Shown here piece by piece: positions 1-7,352 of a DNA stretch of 64,000 bases. The notes under the pieces are model-generated. The model saw nothing but the letters and a program-made list of their open reading frames with translations. It ran no database searches and was not told the origin of the DNA. Position 1 is the stretch's first letter; each line of letters opens with the position of its first letter. Where the stretch lies: the NCBI GenBank assembly GCA_963925035.1, contig CAWUSK010000006.1, positions 1 through 64,000 of the forward strand. The letters run 5' to 3'. The stretch comes from UBA4466 sp963925035 (GTDB lineage: Bacteria > Bacteroidota > Bacteroidia > Flavobacteriales_D > Crocinitomicaceae). The translations under genes were made by a program, and so were the position numbers.

Positions 1-710
1 CCCGAAACCATTCCATTGAATCCTTTCAGCTTGTTTTTCTTTAAAACGATATTAATGATTCCCGAAGTCCCATCTGGATCGTATCGCGCAGAAGGATTTG
101 TCACGACTTCAATTCGCTCAATTGAATTCGCAGGAAGAGCATCTAATAAAGATTGCCCTTCACTAGAGGTGAGTGTACTTGGACGACCGTCTATTAATAT
201 TGTGACATTTCCATCGCCACGTAAACTCACCTTTCCATCTTGATCAACGGAAATAGATGGAATATTATTCAAAATATCACTTACGCTTCCACCTTTCGAA
301 GTTAAATCTTCTGCAACAGAATACACCTTTTTATCTATTCCCGCTTTCAATACATCCAGTGAGCCAGAAGCCGTAACTTCATCCAAGTTAATGGTTTTAT
401 CCAGTTTCATTTGTATCGTTTCCAGTTGAAGATTTTTCTCAACCGATAAATTGACTTTAATATCAAGTGTTTCTAAATTTGCGTATGTAATTCGAATGAA
501 ATAAGCATCCCCTAAAATATTTTCAATAAGAAAAAAACCACTAACATCAGTAAATGCACCAGTGACAACAGTTGAATCAGAAATATTCATTAATCGTACT
601 GAAGCATATTCTATTGGTGTTTTTTCTGAGTCGACGATTGTACCTTCTATACTCTGCGAATTCGCAGCAATTGCCAAAGCAGTGAAAAATATTAAAACAA
701 AATATTTCAT
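1..710 (-). CDS. TonB-type outer membrane receptor / beta-barrel protein, N-terminal part
   Basis: The gene runs off the left edge, so only about 236 N-terminal residues are present. It starts MKYFVLIFFTALAIAANSQS, a signal peptide. Residues about 20-105 form a carboxypeptidase-regulatory-like Ig domain (GTIVDSEKTPIEYASVRL). A TonB plug-like part follows, with LRGDGNVTILIDGRPSTL and the ANSIERIEVVTNPSARYDPDG stretch (split here only by naming) near residues 175-225. This domain order is typical of Bacteroidota outer membrane beta-barrel receptors that use TonB energy or resemble such receptors; the substrate cannot be told. The start codon overlaps the OsmC stop codon (TAATG), so it is probably translated from the marR-osmC messenger. 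Confidence 0.85.
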   Translation of the reverse strand, partial: MKYFVLIFFTALAIAANSQSIEGTIVDSEKTPIEYASVRLMNISDSTVVTGAFTDVSGFFLIENILGDAYFIRITYANLETLDIKVNLSVEKNLQLETIQMKLDKTINLDEVTASGSLDVLKAGIDKKVYSVAEDLTSKGGSVSDILNNIPSISVDQDGKVSLRGDGNVTILIDGRPSTLTSSEGQSLLDALPANSIERIEVVTNPSARYDPDGTSGIINIVLKKNKLKGFNGMVS

Positions 711-1090
711 TAGATTAACTTGAATTCAAATGAATTTGCAACTAATCTGGCAACAGGACATCTTCCTGAAACGTCAATCAAGCGCGCTAATTGAGCTTCA
801 TTCAAATCTCCTTCTATTTGAATCGATTTTTCAATTTCAGTTTTATACCCAACTTTTTCACCCAGTTTCAATTGAACTGAAACATTTTGGACATCCCAAC
901 CTTTGCGATCAGCATACATTTTTACTGTAATTATTTTACAACTAACTAATGCTGATAATAAAGTCTCATCTGGCTTTGGGCCTAAATCAAGTCCTCCTAA
1001 TGCAATGGGCTCATCAAGGTTCCAAGAATGTTTTCTCGCACTATTTTCAACGGTATAATTCTCCTTCAACCTCCCTTTCACTGTTACCAT
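710..1090 (-). CDS. OsmC/Ohr family protein
   Basis: 126 residues, the usual size for a single-domain OsmC protein. Family members reduce organic hydroperoxides with two reactive cysteines in the cytoplasm. Two cysteines fit: one in ALVSCKIITVKMYADRKGW (about residue 51, the long central helix) and one in GRCPVARLV (about residue 111). The PDETLLSALVSC segment is a good family match. The start overlaps the end of the upstream MarR gene by 7 bases, and its stop overlaps the receptor start, so the three genes look like one operon. The substrate is unknown; a general OsmC role in peroxide or thiol stress is inferred from the family. Confidence 0.88.
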   Translation of the reverse strand: MVTVKGRLKENYTVENSARKHSWNLDEPIALGGLDLGPKPDETLLSALVSCKIITVKMYADRKGWDVQNVSVQLKLGEKVGYKTEIEKSIQIEGDLNEAQLARLIDVSGRCPVARLVANSFEFKLI

Positions 1091-1533
1091 TTTGCTCTTA
1101 ATTTATCTAGTAACACATTCAATTGTTCAGCATCTTTGCTTGTCAAACCTTTGGAAATGAAATTATTTTCTTCCAGTTTATCGTCTATTTGAGTCAATAA
1201 CTTCAATCCTTTTGCAGTAATTTCAACAAACACAATCCGCTTATCATTTTCACATCGTGTACGATTAATCAACTCCTTTTCTATCAATTTATCCATCAAT
1301 CGAGTTGTATTCGGTGACTTTTCAATCATTCGCTCTTTCACAACATGAACTGATAATTGAGTTTTTGCACCTCTCAATATACGTAGTACGTTGAATTGGG
1401 CCATTGAGACATCAAACTCCGACATGAATTTGTGCTGCTTACTCCCAATGAAATTTGATGTAATTCGAATATTGACAACCGCCTTTTGTTGCTCTGATTT
1501 GAATTTCAAATTATGTGAATCTTCAATTTTCAT
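1084..1533 (-). CDS. MarR family transcriptional regulator
   Basis: A 149-residue winged-helix regulator: central DNA-binding part around VHVVKERMIEKSPNTTRLMD (recognition helix) and the wing RCENDKRIVFVEITAKG, with helices for dimerisation at both ends. MarR proteins usually repress their own promoter and a neighbouring gene, here osmC. An ATG 24 bases further upstream (position 1557) is in frame, but it lies inside a palindrome and upstream of a promoter -7 box, so the start at 1533 (MKIEDSHNLKF) is preferred. No cysteine lies near the N-terminus, so it is not a standard cysteine-sensing OhrR; the signal is unknown. Confidence 0.88.
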   Translation of the reverse strand: MKIEDSHNLKFKSEQQKAVVNIRITSNFIGSKQHKFMSEFDVSMAQFNVLRILRGAKTQLSVHVVKERMIEKSPNTTRLMDKLIEKELINRTRCENDKRIVFVEITAKGLKLLTQIDDKLEENNFISKGLTSKDAEQLNVLLDKLRAKW

Positions 1534-1558
1534 GGTACAAATATAAGTAATTACCATG
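1531..1558 (-). promoter_or_regulatory. Promoter and likely MarR operator
   Basis: On the minus strand a TATATTTG box (1538-1545) fits the Bacteroidota -7 consensus TAnnTTTG. It is framed by a 7-base inverted repeat, CATGGTA (1531-1537) and TACCATG (1552-1558), with a 14-base spacer. A second palindrome, TACCATGGTA, lies at 1552-1561. The box ends four bases before the marR ATG, so the transcript would be nearly leaderless. Binding by the MarR protein is inferred from position and symmetry. Confidence 0.55.
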
Positions 1559-1709
1559 GTAGGAGAATATAAAAATAGTTAAGAGTGCTTTTTAAAATAG
1601 TTACTTCAATTCATTTCACGCAGAAAGTATCGTTCTGGGATTCTTTACATTTGAATTCTCAAAAGATTGATTAATTTAACATTCTCAAAAATCAGAAGAC
1701 TAATAACAT

Positions 1710-2480
1710 ATGCTCATCACTAGAATTATTCGAAACATTCGACGACACATGTCCATTTTCGGAAGCATAAAGGGAATAGTTATCTATTTTAAAATGAAAC
1801 TGAATCGAACAGGTGAAATTTCACTTTCTAATATCCAGTATCCATTCAAATTACGCAGTGCATCGAGTGATGTTGCCATTTTTTATCAGATCTTTTTTGA
1901 CAAGGAATATGATATTCAATTCCCTTTTGAGCCGAGAACTATCATCGATGCCGGAGCAAATATTGGATTAGCCGCGATTTACTTCACGAATCTTTTTCCA
2001 AAAGCAGAAATCATTTCAATTGAGCCTGAATCAGCAAACTTTCAATTATTAAAAGAGAATACAACTCGCTATTCTAATGTAAAACTTTTAAACATGGCGC
2101 TTTCTAGCGAAAGTGATCTAGAATTGATTGTGGACAACGTTGGACTCGGTCACTCGGGCTTCATTACCACTGAAGTTAGCAACGCTTCGGAAATTGCAAA
2201 AAATAAGATTCAAACAATTTCAATAGAGCGATTACTAGCAGAAAGTGAATTTGACGAGTTGGACATCGTGAAAATCGACATTGAAGGACATGAAAAAGAA
2301 GTATTTGAATTGAACGCGGAGAAATGGCTTCCTAAAACAAAGTGCTTGATCATTGAATTGCACGACAACATGAAAAAAGGATGTTCTACAAGTCTTTTCA
2401 AAGCCATCACCAGACATAATTTCTCAATGGAAATCAGTGGAGAAAACTTGGTGTTTTATAACAATGATTTAGTAAACTAA
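1710..2480 (+). CDS. FkbM family methyltransferase
   Basis: 256 residues with the SAM-binding motif IIDAGANIGLAAIYF (about residue 75), an acidic loop SIEPESANFQLLKENT, and the FkbM signature DIVKIDIEGHEKEVF near residue 190. FkbM enzymes methylate hydroxyl groups, in bacteria often on surface sugars. It stands alone between divergent and convergent neighbours, so no pathway can be assigned. Two further FkbM genes lie near 40-41.6 kb. The N-terminus (about 60 residues) is basic and not recognised. Confidence 0.85.
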   Translation: MLITRIIRNIRRHMSIFGSIKGIVIYFKMKLNRTGEISLSNIQYPFKLRSASSDVAIFYQIFFDKEYDIQFPFEPRTIIDAGANIGLAAIYFTNLFPKAEIISIEPESANFQLLKENTTRYSNVKLLNMALSSESDLELIVDNVGLGHSGFITTEVSNASEIAKNKIQTISIERLLAESEFDELDIVKIDIEGHEKEVFELNAEKWLPKTKCLIIELHDNMKKGCSTSLFKAITRHNFSMEISGENLVFYNNDLVN

Positions 2481-2562
2481 AATCGTTTTTAAAACTGAAA
2501 AACAAGCGCACATTATTATTAGTAATCTTGTCGTTTGATCTCCCCTGGTTATAAAGCCTTAA

Positions 2563-2643
2563 CTATCGTGCAAGTGAAAGTATGCATTCAAGCGGGATTG
2601 AAGACAAAAAAAACAAAAGAGAAAGAACAACAATATTTTTCAT
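2563..2643 (-). other. Possible 26-residue ORF with a signal-peptide-like sequence
   Basis: An ATG at 2643 opens a 26-codon frame, MKNIVVLSLLFFLSSIPLEC and six more residues, that reads as a hydrophobic leader. It lies just downstream of bshA on the same strand. It may be a chance ORF or the start of a decayed secreted-protein gene; nothing recognisable follows it. Confidence 0.18.
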
Positions 2644-2662
2644 AAGACTATAGACAGTTAGG

Positions 2663-3784
2663 CTACAAGTTTAATAATTTAGAATACAATACCTCGTATT
2701 GACAGACAACTTTACCGATATCAAAATCTTTCGCTCGCTCGTAAGCTTGACTTTTAAAGCGGTTCAATGTTTCTTCATCTTGTAACATAAAGAGCACATT
2801 TTTCGCCATATCTTCTACATCACCAACTTCAGACATAAATCCTGTTACTCCATGAACATTTACTTCTGGAATCCCTCCTGTATTGGATGAAATAACTGGA
2901 ACTCCTTGCGCCATTGCCTCCAGTGCTGCTAATCCAAAACTTTCCGTCTCAGAAGGAAGCATAAAAACATCTGCCATTTCTAATACATGTTGAGTATCTC
3001 TCACTTTTCCAATAAACGTAACTCGATCGCACAGATTTAATTCTCTGCATAATACCTCTAGCGCATATCGCTCTGGACCGTCTCCAGCCAATAGCAATTG
3101 AGATTTCTTTTTTTCATTGACCAAACCAAACACTTTCAATACATCTTGAACACGTTTTACTTTTCTAAAATTAGAAACGTGACAAAATATTGGTTCATTG
3201 TCTTTTGCAAAACGTCTTCGCACTTCTATATCTATTGGTTTTAGTGGATTAACTGGAATAAAATTTGGAATAACTTGAATCTCACGTGTTGTTTTAAAAT
3301 GCTTGTAAGTATCGCGCTTCAAACTCTCCGAAACTGAAGTTACAGCATCCGATTGATTCAAACAAAATGTAATTACAGGTTCAAAAGAAGGGTCTTTTCC
3401 AACCAATGTTATATCCGTTCCGTGCAATGTAGTAACGAAAGGAATTAGAATTCCTTGGGATTTCAATATTTCTCTTGCCATAAAAGCAGCAGAAGCGTGT
3501 GGTATTGCATAATGTACATGTAAAATATCCAAGTTCTCATGTTTTACAACATCCACCATTTTACTTGCAAGAACTGTTTCGTATGGCTCGTAATCGAACA
3601 AAGGATAATCTGAAACAGTTACTTCATGGTAAGTGATGTTTTTACGAAAACTACCTAAACGAACTGGTTGTGAATACGTTATAAAGTGAATTTTATGACC
3701 TTTTTTCGCTAAGTATTTACCTAATTCCGTTGCTACAACTCCACTTCCTCCATATGTAGGATACAATACTATTCCGATATTCAT
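2663..3784 (-). CDS. bshA: N-acetyl-alpha-D-glucosaminyl L-malate synthase BshA
   Basis: 373-residue GT4 glycosyltransferase that joins UDP-GlcNAc and L-malate, the first step of bacillithiol synthesis, in the cytosol. Clear family markers are MNIGIVLYPTYGGSGVVATE at the N-terminus, HVHYAIPHASAAFMA, TLHGTDITLVG and the C-terminal LPSETESFGLAALEAMAQG donor-site motif. Length is as expected. BshA is distinguished from other GT4 enzymes by the GSGVVATELG and YAIPHA stretches. bshB and bshC are not in the window. Bacillithiol is the usual low-molecular-weight thiol of many Bacteroidota. The gene is monocistronic or nearly so. Confidence 0.92.
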   Translation of the reverse strand: MNIGIVLYPTYGGSGVVATELGKYLAKKGHKIHFITYSQPVRLGSFRKNITYHEVTVSDYPLFDYEPYETVLASKMVDVVKHENLDILHVHYAIPHASAAFMAREILKSQGILIPFVTTLHGTDITLVGKDPSFEPVITFCLNQSDAVTSVSESLKRDTYKHFKTTREIQVIPNFIPVNPLKPIDIEVRRRFAKDNEPIFCHVSNFRKVKRVQDVLKVFGLVNEKKKSQLLLAGDGPERYALEVLCRELNLCDRVTFIGKVRDTQHVLEMADVFMLPSETESFGLAALEAMAQGVPVISSNTGGIPEVNVHGVTGFMSEVGDVEDMAKNVLFMLQDEETLNRFKSQAYERAKDFDIGKVVCQYEVLYSKLLNL

Positions 3785-3914
3785 ATTTATTCAATTAAAA
3801 CGCTACAACTTGCAGTATGTAAAAGTAATTATAAAAAATAATGGGCAATGAAGAAATATAAAATTGCTCATTGAAAAAAAGAACAAGTCTTGCAGTCTTA
3901 TCTTCAATTCAATC

Positions 3915-6839
3915 CTATTTTTTACGAGAATTTAGTGCATCATAAATTACATCCTGAATTTCTGTTCGAATATTCATTTTGACAATCTTCCAATTTTCAG
4001 CATCCGTGTAAACACGATTGGAAAGAAAAACATAATTCACCTTATTCTCTGGATCAGCCCAAGCTAACGTACCAGTAAAACCTGAGTGTCCGTAACTTGA
4101 CAATGAAACAGAACTACTCGCTGGCCCCCCAACTCTATTCGTTGTAGGTTTATCAAACCCGGCACCTCTTCTATTTGAAGGACAAAATTGGCAACCTGTA
4201 TAGCGGTCAATAACTGCAGGTGAAATATAATTCTCATTTCCAAAACTTCCTTTATTCAAAAACAATTGCATCAGTTGTGCTAAATCGCTTGCATTGGCAA
4301 ATATTCCAGCATGTCCGCCAACTCCCCCCATCATAGCAGCGCCTTGATCGTGCACATAGCCATGAACTTGTTGCTTTCTAAAAATAATATCGTTCTCTGT
4401 TGGCGTGATTTGATCTTTTGTAAAATAACGCAAAGGATTGTAACACATGTATTTCAATCCCATAGGCTTGTAGAATTCATCTTCCACAAATTCATCCATG
4501 GTTTTACCTGATTTTTTCTCAATTATTTTCTTCAAAAAATAATACCCTACATCAGAATATTTATAGCTCGCTGAATTAAGTCCTGTAGCTAATATGTCTG
4601 CATAAATTTGGTCCGTATAACCTGTTTTTATCCATAAATTATCTCCCACTTGCGTATCGTACTCAGCACTTTGTTTGGTTGCATATATCTCTGGGCGCAG
4701 CTGTCCGCCACTTAGTGTTTTTGTGTAAAAAGGAATCCATGGCGTCAAACCGGCCTGATGCGCCATCATATTCTTTATGCGAATTGTACCGTATCGTGTT
4801 CCTTCAACTAACTCGGGGATCAAATCTTGCAATTGATTATCTAAGTTAACTTCTCCTTTAGACTCCAAATACATCATTGATAAAGTTGAAGCAGCAATTT
4901 TCGTCACAGATGCAATGTCATAGATATCTGTATTTTGAACTGGCATTGTAGTTTTGTCGTACGTGTGATTTCCAAAAGATTTTCTATAAATCACTGAACC
5001 TTCTATCGCTACTACAATTTGACATCCTGGAAATGCTTCAGCTTCGATGCTGCGCTCTACAATTTCATCTATTTTTTTCAATTTTTGTCGAGAAATCCCT
5101 AACTCTTCCGGTTGAGAATCCTTCAGTCGCCCTGCGGACTTCACTTTATCACCTTTTCCTCTTGCAAATAGCGTGTTTACAGTAAAAGGTAGACGCCCTG
5201 AGCTCTCGTATGTTCCCATTAGAAACTGCCCCATTCTATCTTGCATCAACTCATGATTTTCGTAGCCAACCACAACCGATTGAATATTAGATAAATCACT
5301 ATTCTCCTTAAGTACCAATGGATTTCCAAAAAGCACCACGACATTTTTCTTTAATGGATTTAGAACTCCTAACCATTCACGCCACTTAGATGGCATTCCG
5401 AAGTCATTTTTAGAACGAACTGATGTTGCATGAAGTGAAGTTATCACCATATCGAATGACTGAACAGAATCTTTCCATTTCAGCGCTGCTTCTCCATTTT
5501 TAAAATGAATGTGTCGAACTGGAGAAACCAAATCCATTGCTTTTTCTAATGCCAGAGCTTCTTCACCAATTGTTACATGAACAATTTGCTGATCAAATCG
5601 CTTAATTGGCAATAATCCATTTTCATTTTTCACCACGGTGATTGCTTTTTCAAACAATGCCTTTTTCGTCCATTCAATTTCTTCGGCCGTATATTTTTTG
5701 TACTCTTTTGGTGCGATAATGGCTTTATGCTTCGCCATTAACACTTTTGCACAACGGCGATTTATTTCTTCGATCGAGATCTCTCCGGAATTCACTTTCT
5801 TTTCAATGGCGTCAATTGCACCACCAACACTTTCTGGGAATAACAAAATATCACATCCTGCCTGAAATGCTTTTACCACAACATCTACCTTTCCATAACG
5901 ATCGGCAACCGCTTTCATTCCCAAAGCATCACTGATGATTAGACCTTTAAATCCAAGCTCTCCAATCAAGTGTTTTTGAATTGTCAACGCTGATAAACTA
6001 CTCGGTGTGCCGGATGAATCCAAAGCTGGAACGTTCAAGTGTCCAATCATAACAGAAGAAGCGCCTGCACGAATTCCAGAACGAAATGGGAAGAAATCAA
6101 TGGCGTTAATTTGTGCATATGTATTATTGACAATCGGCAATTCCAAATGCGAATCCACATCTGTATCTCCGTGTCCTGGAAAATGCTTGATACTCGTCAT
6201 CACACTTTGCTTTTCCATTCCCTTAACTGCTGCCTCAACATGTGCCGCGACATCTTTTGGGTTTTCACCGTATGCTCTAAAGCCAATTACAGGATTATTT
6301 GGATTACTATTCACATCCGCAACTGGCGCAAAATTGATGTGAATTCCCAATTCGCGGCATTCTTGCCCCATCATTTCAGCAATTCGTTCTGTCATTTCAA
6401 AATTATCAGCTGCTCCAATAGTGTAGTTGTAGGGAAATCGATCAGCATCATCTAAACGCATACTTACTCCCCATTCTGCATCCATTCCAATCATTAAAGG
6501 TACTTTCGCTTTAGACTGAAAACGTTTAATACTAGTTTGTAAATTTGTTTTATTTCCTTGAAAAAAAATGATTCCTCCAACCTTATCTTTCACAACCAAA
6601 GAGTCAATTTCACGGTGATGAGCTTCATCTTTTCCTGAATAAGCTGCAACCATAAAAAATTGTCCAATCTTCTCGCGTAAGGTCATTGAAGCAATTTGAC
6701 CATCTACCCATGCGTTAGTTGCAACAGGCTCGGGATGATTAATTTCTTCTTCAATTGCAGGACTTTGAAAGGCCACAACAGCAAGCGTAGTGAATAATGA
6801 GGCAATTACAATTATTTTCTTGGAGAGGATTTTCTTCAT
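3915..6839 (-). CDS. GH3 beta-N-acetylglucosaminidase-like domain fused to a beta-lactamase-fold serine hydrolase
   Basis: 974 residues with an N-terminal signal peptide or membrane anchor. Residues about 45-390 are a GH3 domain with KHFPGHGDTDVDSH near 218, the NagZ-type acid/base loop, and SDALGM near 304 carrying the presumed nucleophile Asp. A GH3 C-terminal alpha/beta domain follows to about 570. Residues about 590-965 are a serine hydrolase of the class C beta-lactamase fold: SVTK near 645 (Ser-x-x-Lys), YSDVGY, and HSGFTG near 918. The glycosidase half probably removes GlcNAc from cell-wall fragments; the other half may act on peptide or ester bonds. Its export suggests periplasmic muropeptide processing. 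Both catalytic centres look intact. Confidence 0.88.
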   Translation of the reverse strand: MKKILSKKIIVIASLFTTLAVVAFQSPAIEEEINHPEPVATNAWVDGQIASMTLREKIGQFFMVAAYSGKDEAHHREIDSLVVKDKVGGIIFFQGNKTNLQTSIKRFQSKAKVPLMIGMDAEWGVSMRLDDADRFPYNYTIGAADNFEMTERIAEMMGQECRELGIHINFAPVADVNSNPNNPVIGFRAYGENPKDVAAHVEAAVKGMEKQSVMTSIKHFPGHGDTDVDSHLELPIVNNTYAQINAIDFFPFRSGIRAGASSVMIGHLNVPALDSSGTPSSLSALTIQKHLIGELGFKGLIISDALGMKAVADRYGKVDVVVKAFQAGCDILLFPESVGGAIDAIEKKVNSGEISIEEINRRCAKVLMAKHKAIIAPKEYKKYTAEEIEWTKKALFEKAITVVKNENGLLPIKRFDQQIVHVTIGEEALALEKAMDLVSPVRHIHFKNGEAALKWKDSVQSFDMVITSLHATSVRSKNDFGMPSKWREWLGVLNPLKKNVVVLFGNPLVLKENSDLSNIQSVVVGYENHELMQDRMGQFLMGTYESSGRLPFTVNTLFARGKGDKVKSAGRLKDSQPEELGISRQKLKKIDEIVERSIEAEAFPGCQIVVAIEGSVIYRKSFGNHTYDKTTMPVQNTDIYDIASVTKIAASTLSMMYLESKGEVNLDNQLQDLIPELVEGTRYGTIRIKNMMAHQAGLTPWIPFYTKTLSGGQLRPEIYATKQSAEYDTQVGDNLWIKTGYTDQIYADILATGLNSASYKYSDVGYYFLKKIIEKKSGKTMDEFVEDEFYKPMGLKYMCYNPLRYFTKDQITPTENDIIFRKQQVHGYVHDQGAAMMGGVGGHAGIFANASDLAQLMQLFLNKGSFGNENYISPAVIDRYTGCQFCPSNRRGAGFDKPTTNRVGGPASSSVSLSSYGHSGFTGTLAWADPENKVNYVFLSNRVYTDAENWKIVKMNIRTEIQDVIYDALNSRKK

Positions 6840-6844
6840 AACTT

Positions 6845-6852
6845 CAAATTTA
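6845..6852 (-). promoter_or_regulatory. Promoter -7 box for the GH3 fusion gene
   Basis: TAAATTTG on the minus strand matches TAnnTTTG and ends five bases before the ATG at 6839. This would give an almost leaderless transcript. No convincing -33 TTTG was found. Confidence 0.4.
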
Positions 6853-7001
6853 ACACATGAATCATCAACTACGAACCAGTGTTCTTAGAGTTATTCACAA
6901 TCGATTGGAGATATAGCAATAATTGTGCCTGACGGTTTGTCATACCTCATGAAAAGGCATAATATTTGGAGAAGTTAACACTATTCCGAGAGAATATTTT
7001 G

Positions 7002-7009
7002 TAAATTTG
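7002..7009 (+). promoter_or_regulatory. Promoter -7 box for the mutL operon
   Basis: TAAATTTG, a match to TAnnTTTG, lies 16 bases upstream of the first gene of the operon. The region to the left also serves the divergent GH3 gene. No clear -33 element. Confidence 0.45.
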
Positions 7010-7025
7010 TGAGTTAGTAAAAGAT

Positions 7026-7349
7026 ATGAAATTTCGATTCCTAAATAAGACCATAGAAAATCAACGGTTCAATTACAATCCGATGTATTACAACGAACGT
7101 AAAGAACGTTTGGATCGTAAAAGAGAGCAATATCAAAAATTAGAAGACAATTCTCTTTCTGACACTGATCGACGTGAAATGTTCCGTGAAAACCTAAAAG
7201 AAGGTTTTTCTAGAGGACAATACCGTCAAGCGGAACAAAGAAGCTCGAATATCCGTGTATTGATTTTAATTGGACTAATACTCGTACTTGGTTACTTCAT
7301 TTTTAATGGAGTAAGTGAAGTAGATACCGTCGTGAAAAAACTATGGTGA
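7026..7349 (+). CDS. Small membrane protein of unknown function
   Basis: 107 residues. The first 75 residues are highly charged and rich in Arg, Lys, Glu and Gln (NERKERLDRKREQYQKLED), probably helical; one membrane helix follows (VLILIGLILVLGYFIF) and a short tail. The predicted topology is a cytoplasmic basic domain with a C-terminal anchor. It starts the operon, three bases before mutL. Genes of this type are seen in front of mutL in related Bacteroidota, by my recollection, but no function is known to me. Confidence 0.75.
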   Translation: MKFRFLNKTIENQRFNYNPMYYNERKERLDRKREQYQKLEDNSLSDTDRREMFRENLKEGFSRGQYRQAEQRSSNIRVLILIGLILVLGYFIFNGVSEVDTVVKKLW

Positions 7350-7352
7350 TAA

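Noticed and set aside
3842..3884. Terminator between GH3 and bshA
   Set aside because: GGGCAAT/ATTGCTC is short with a mismatch on the minus strand and a long loop; no convincing T run.
6007..6455. Two overlapping plus-strand ORFs of 111 and 138 codons inside the GH3 gene
   Set aside because: They lie opposite a clear GH3 domain, have no recognisable protein features and no promoter.
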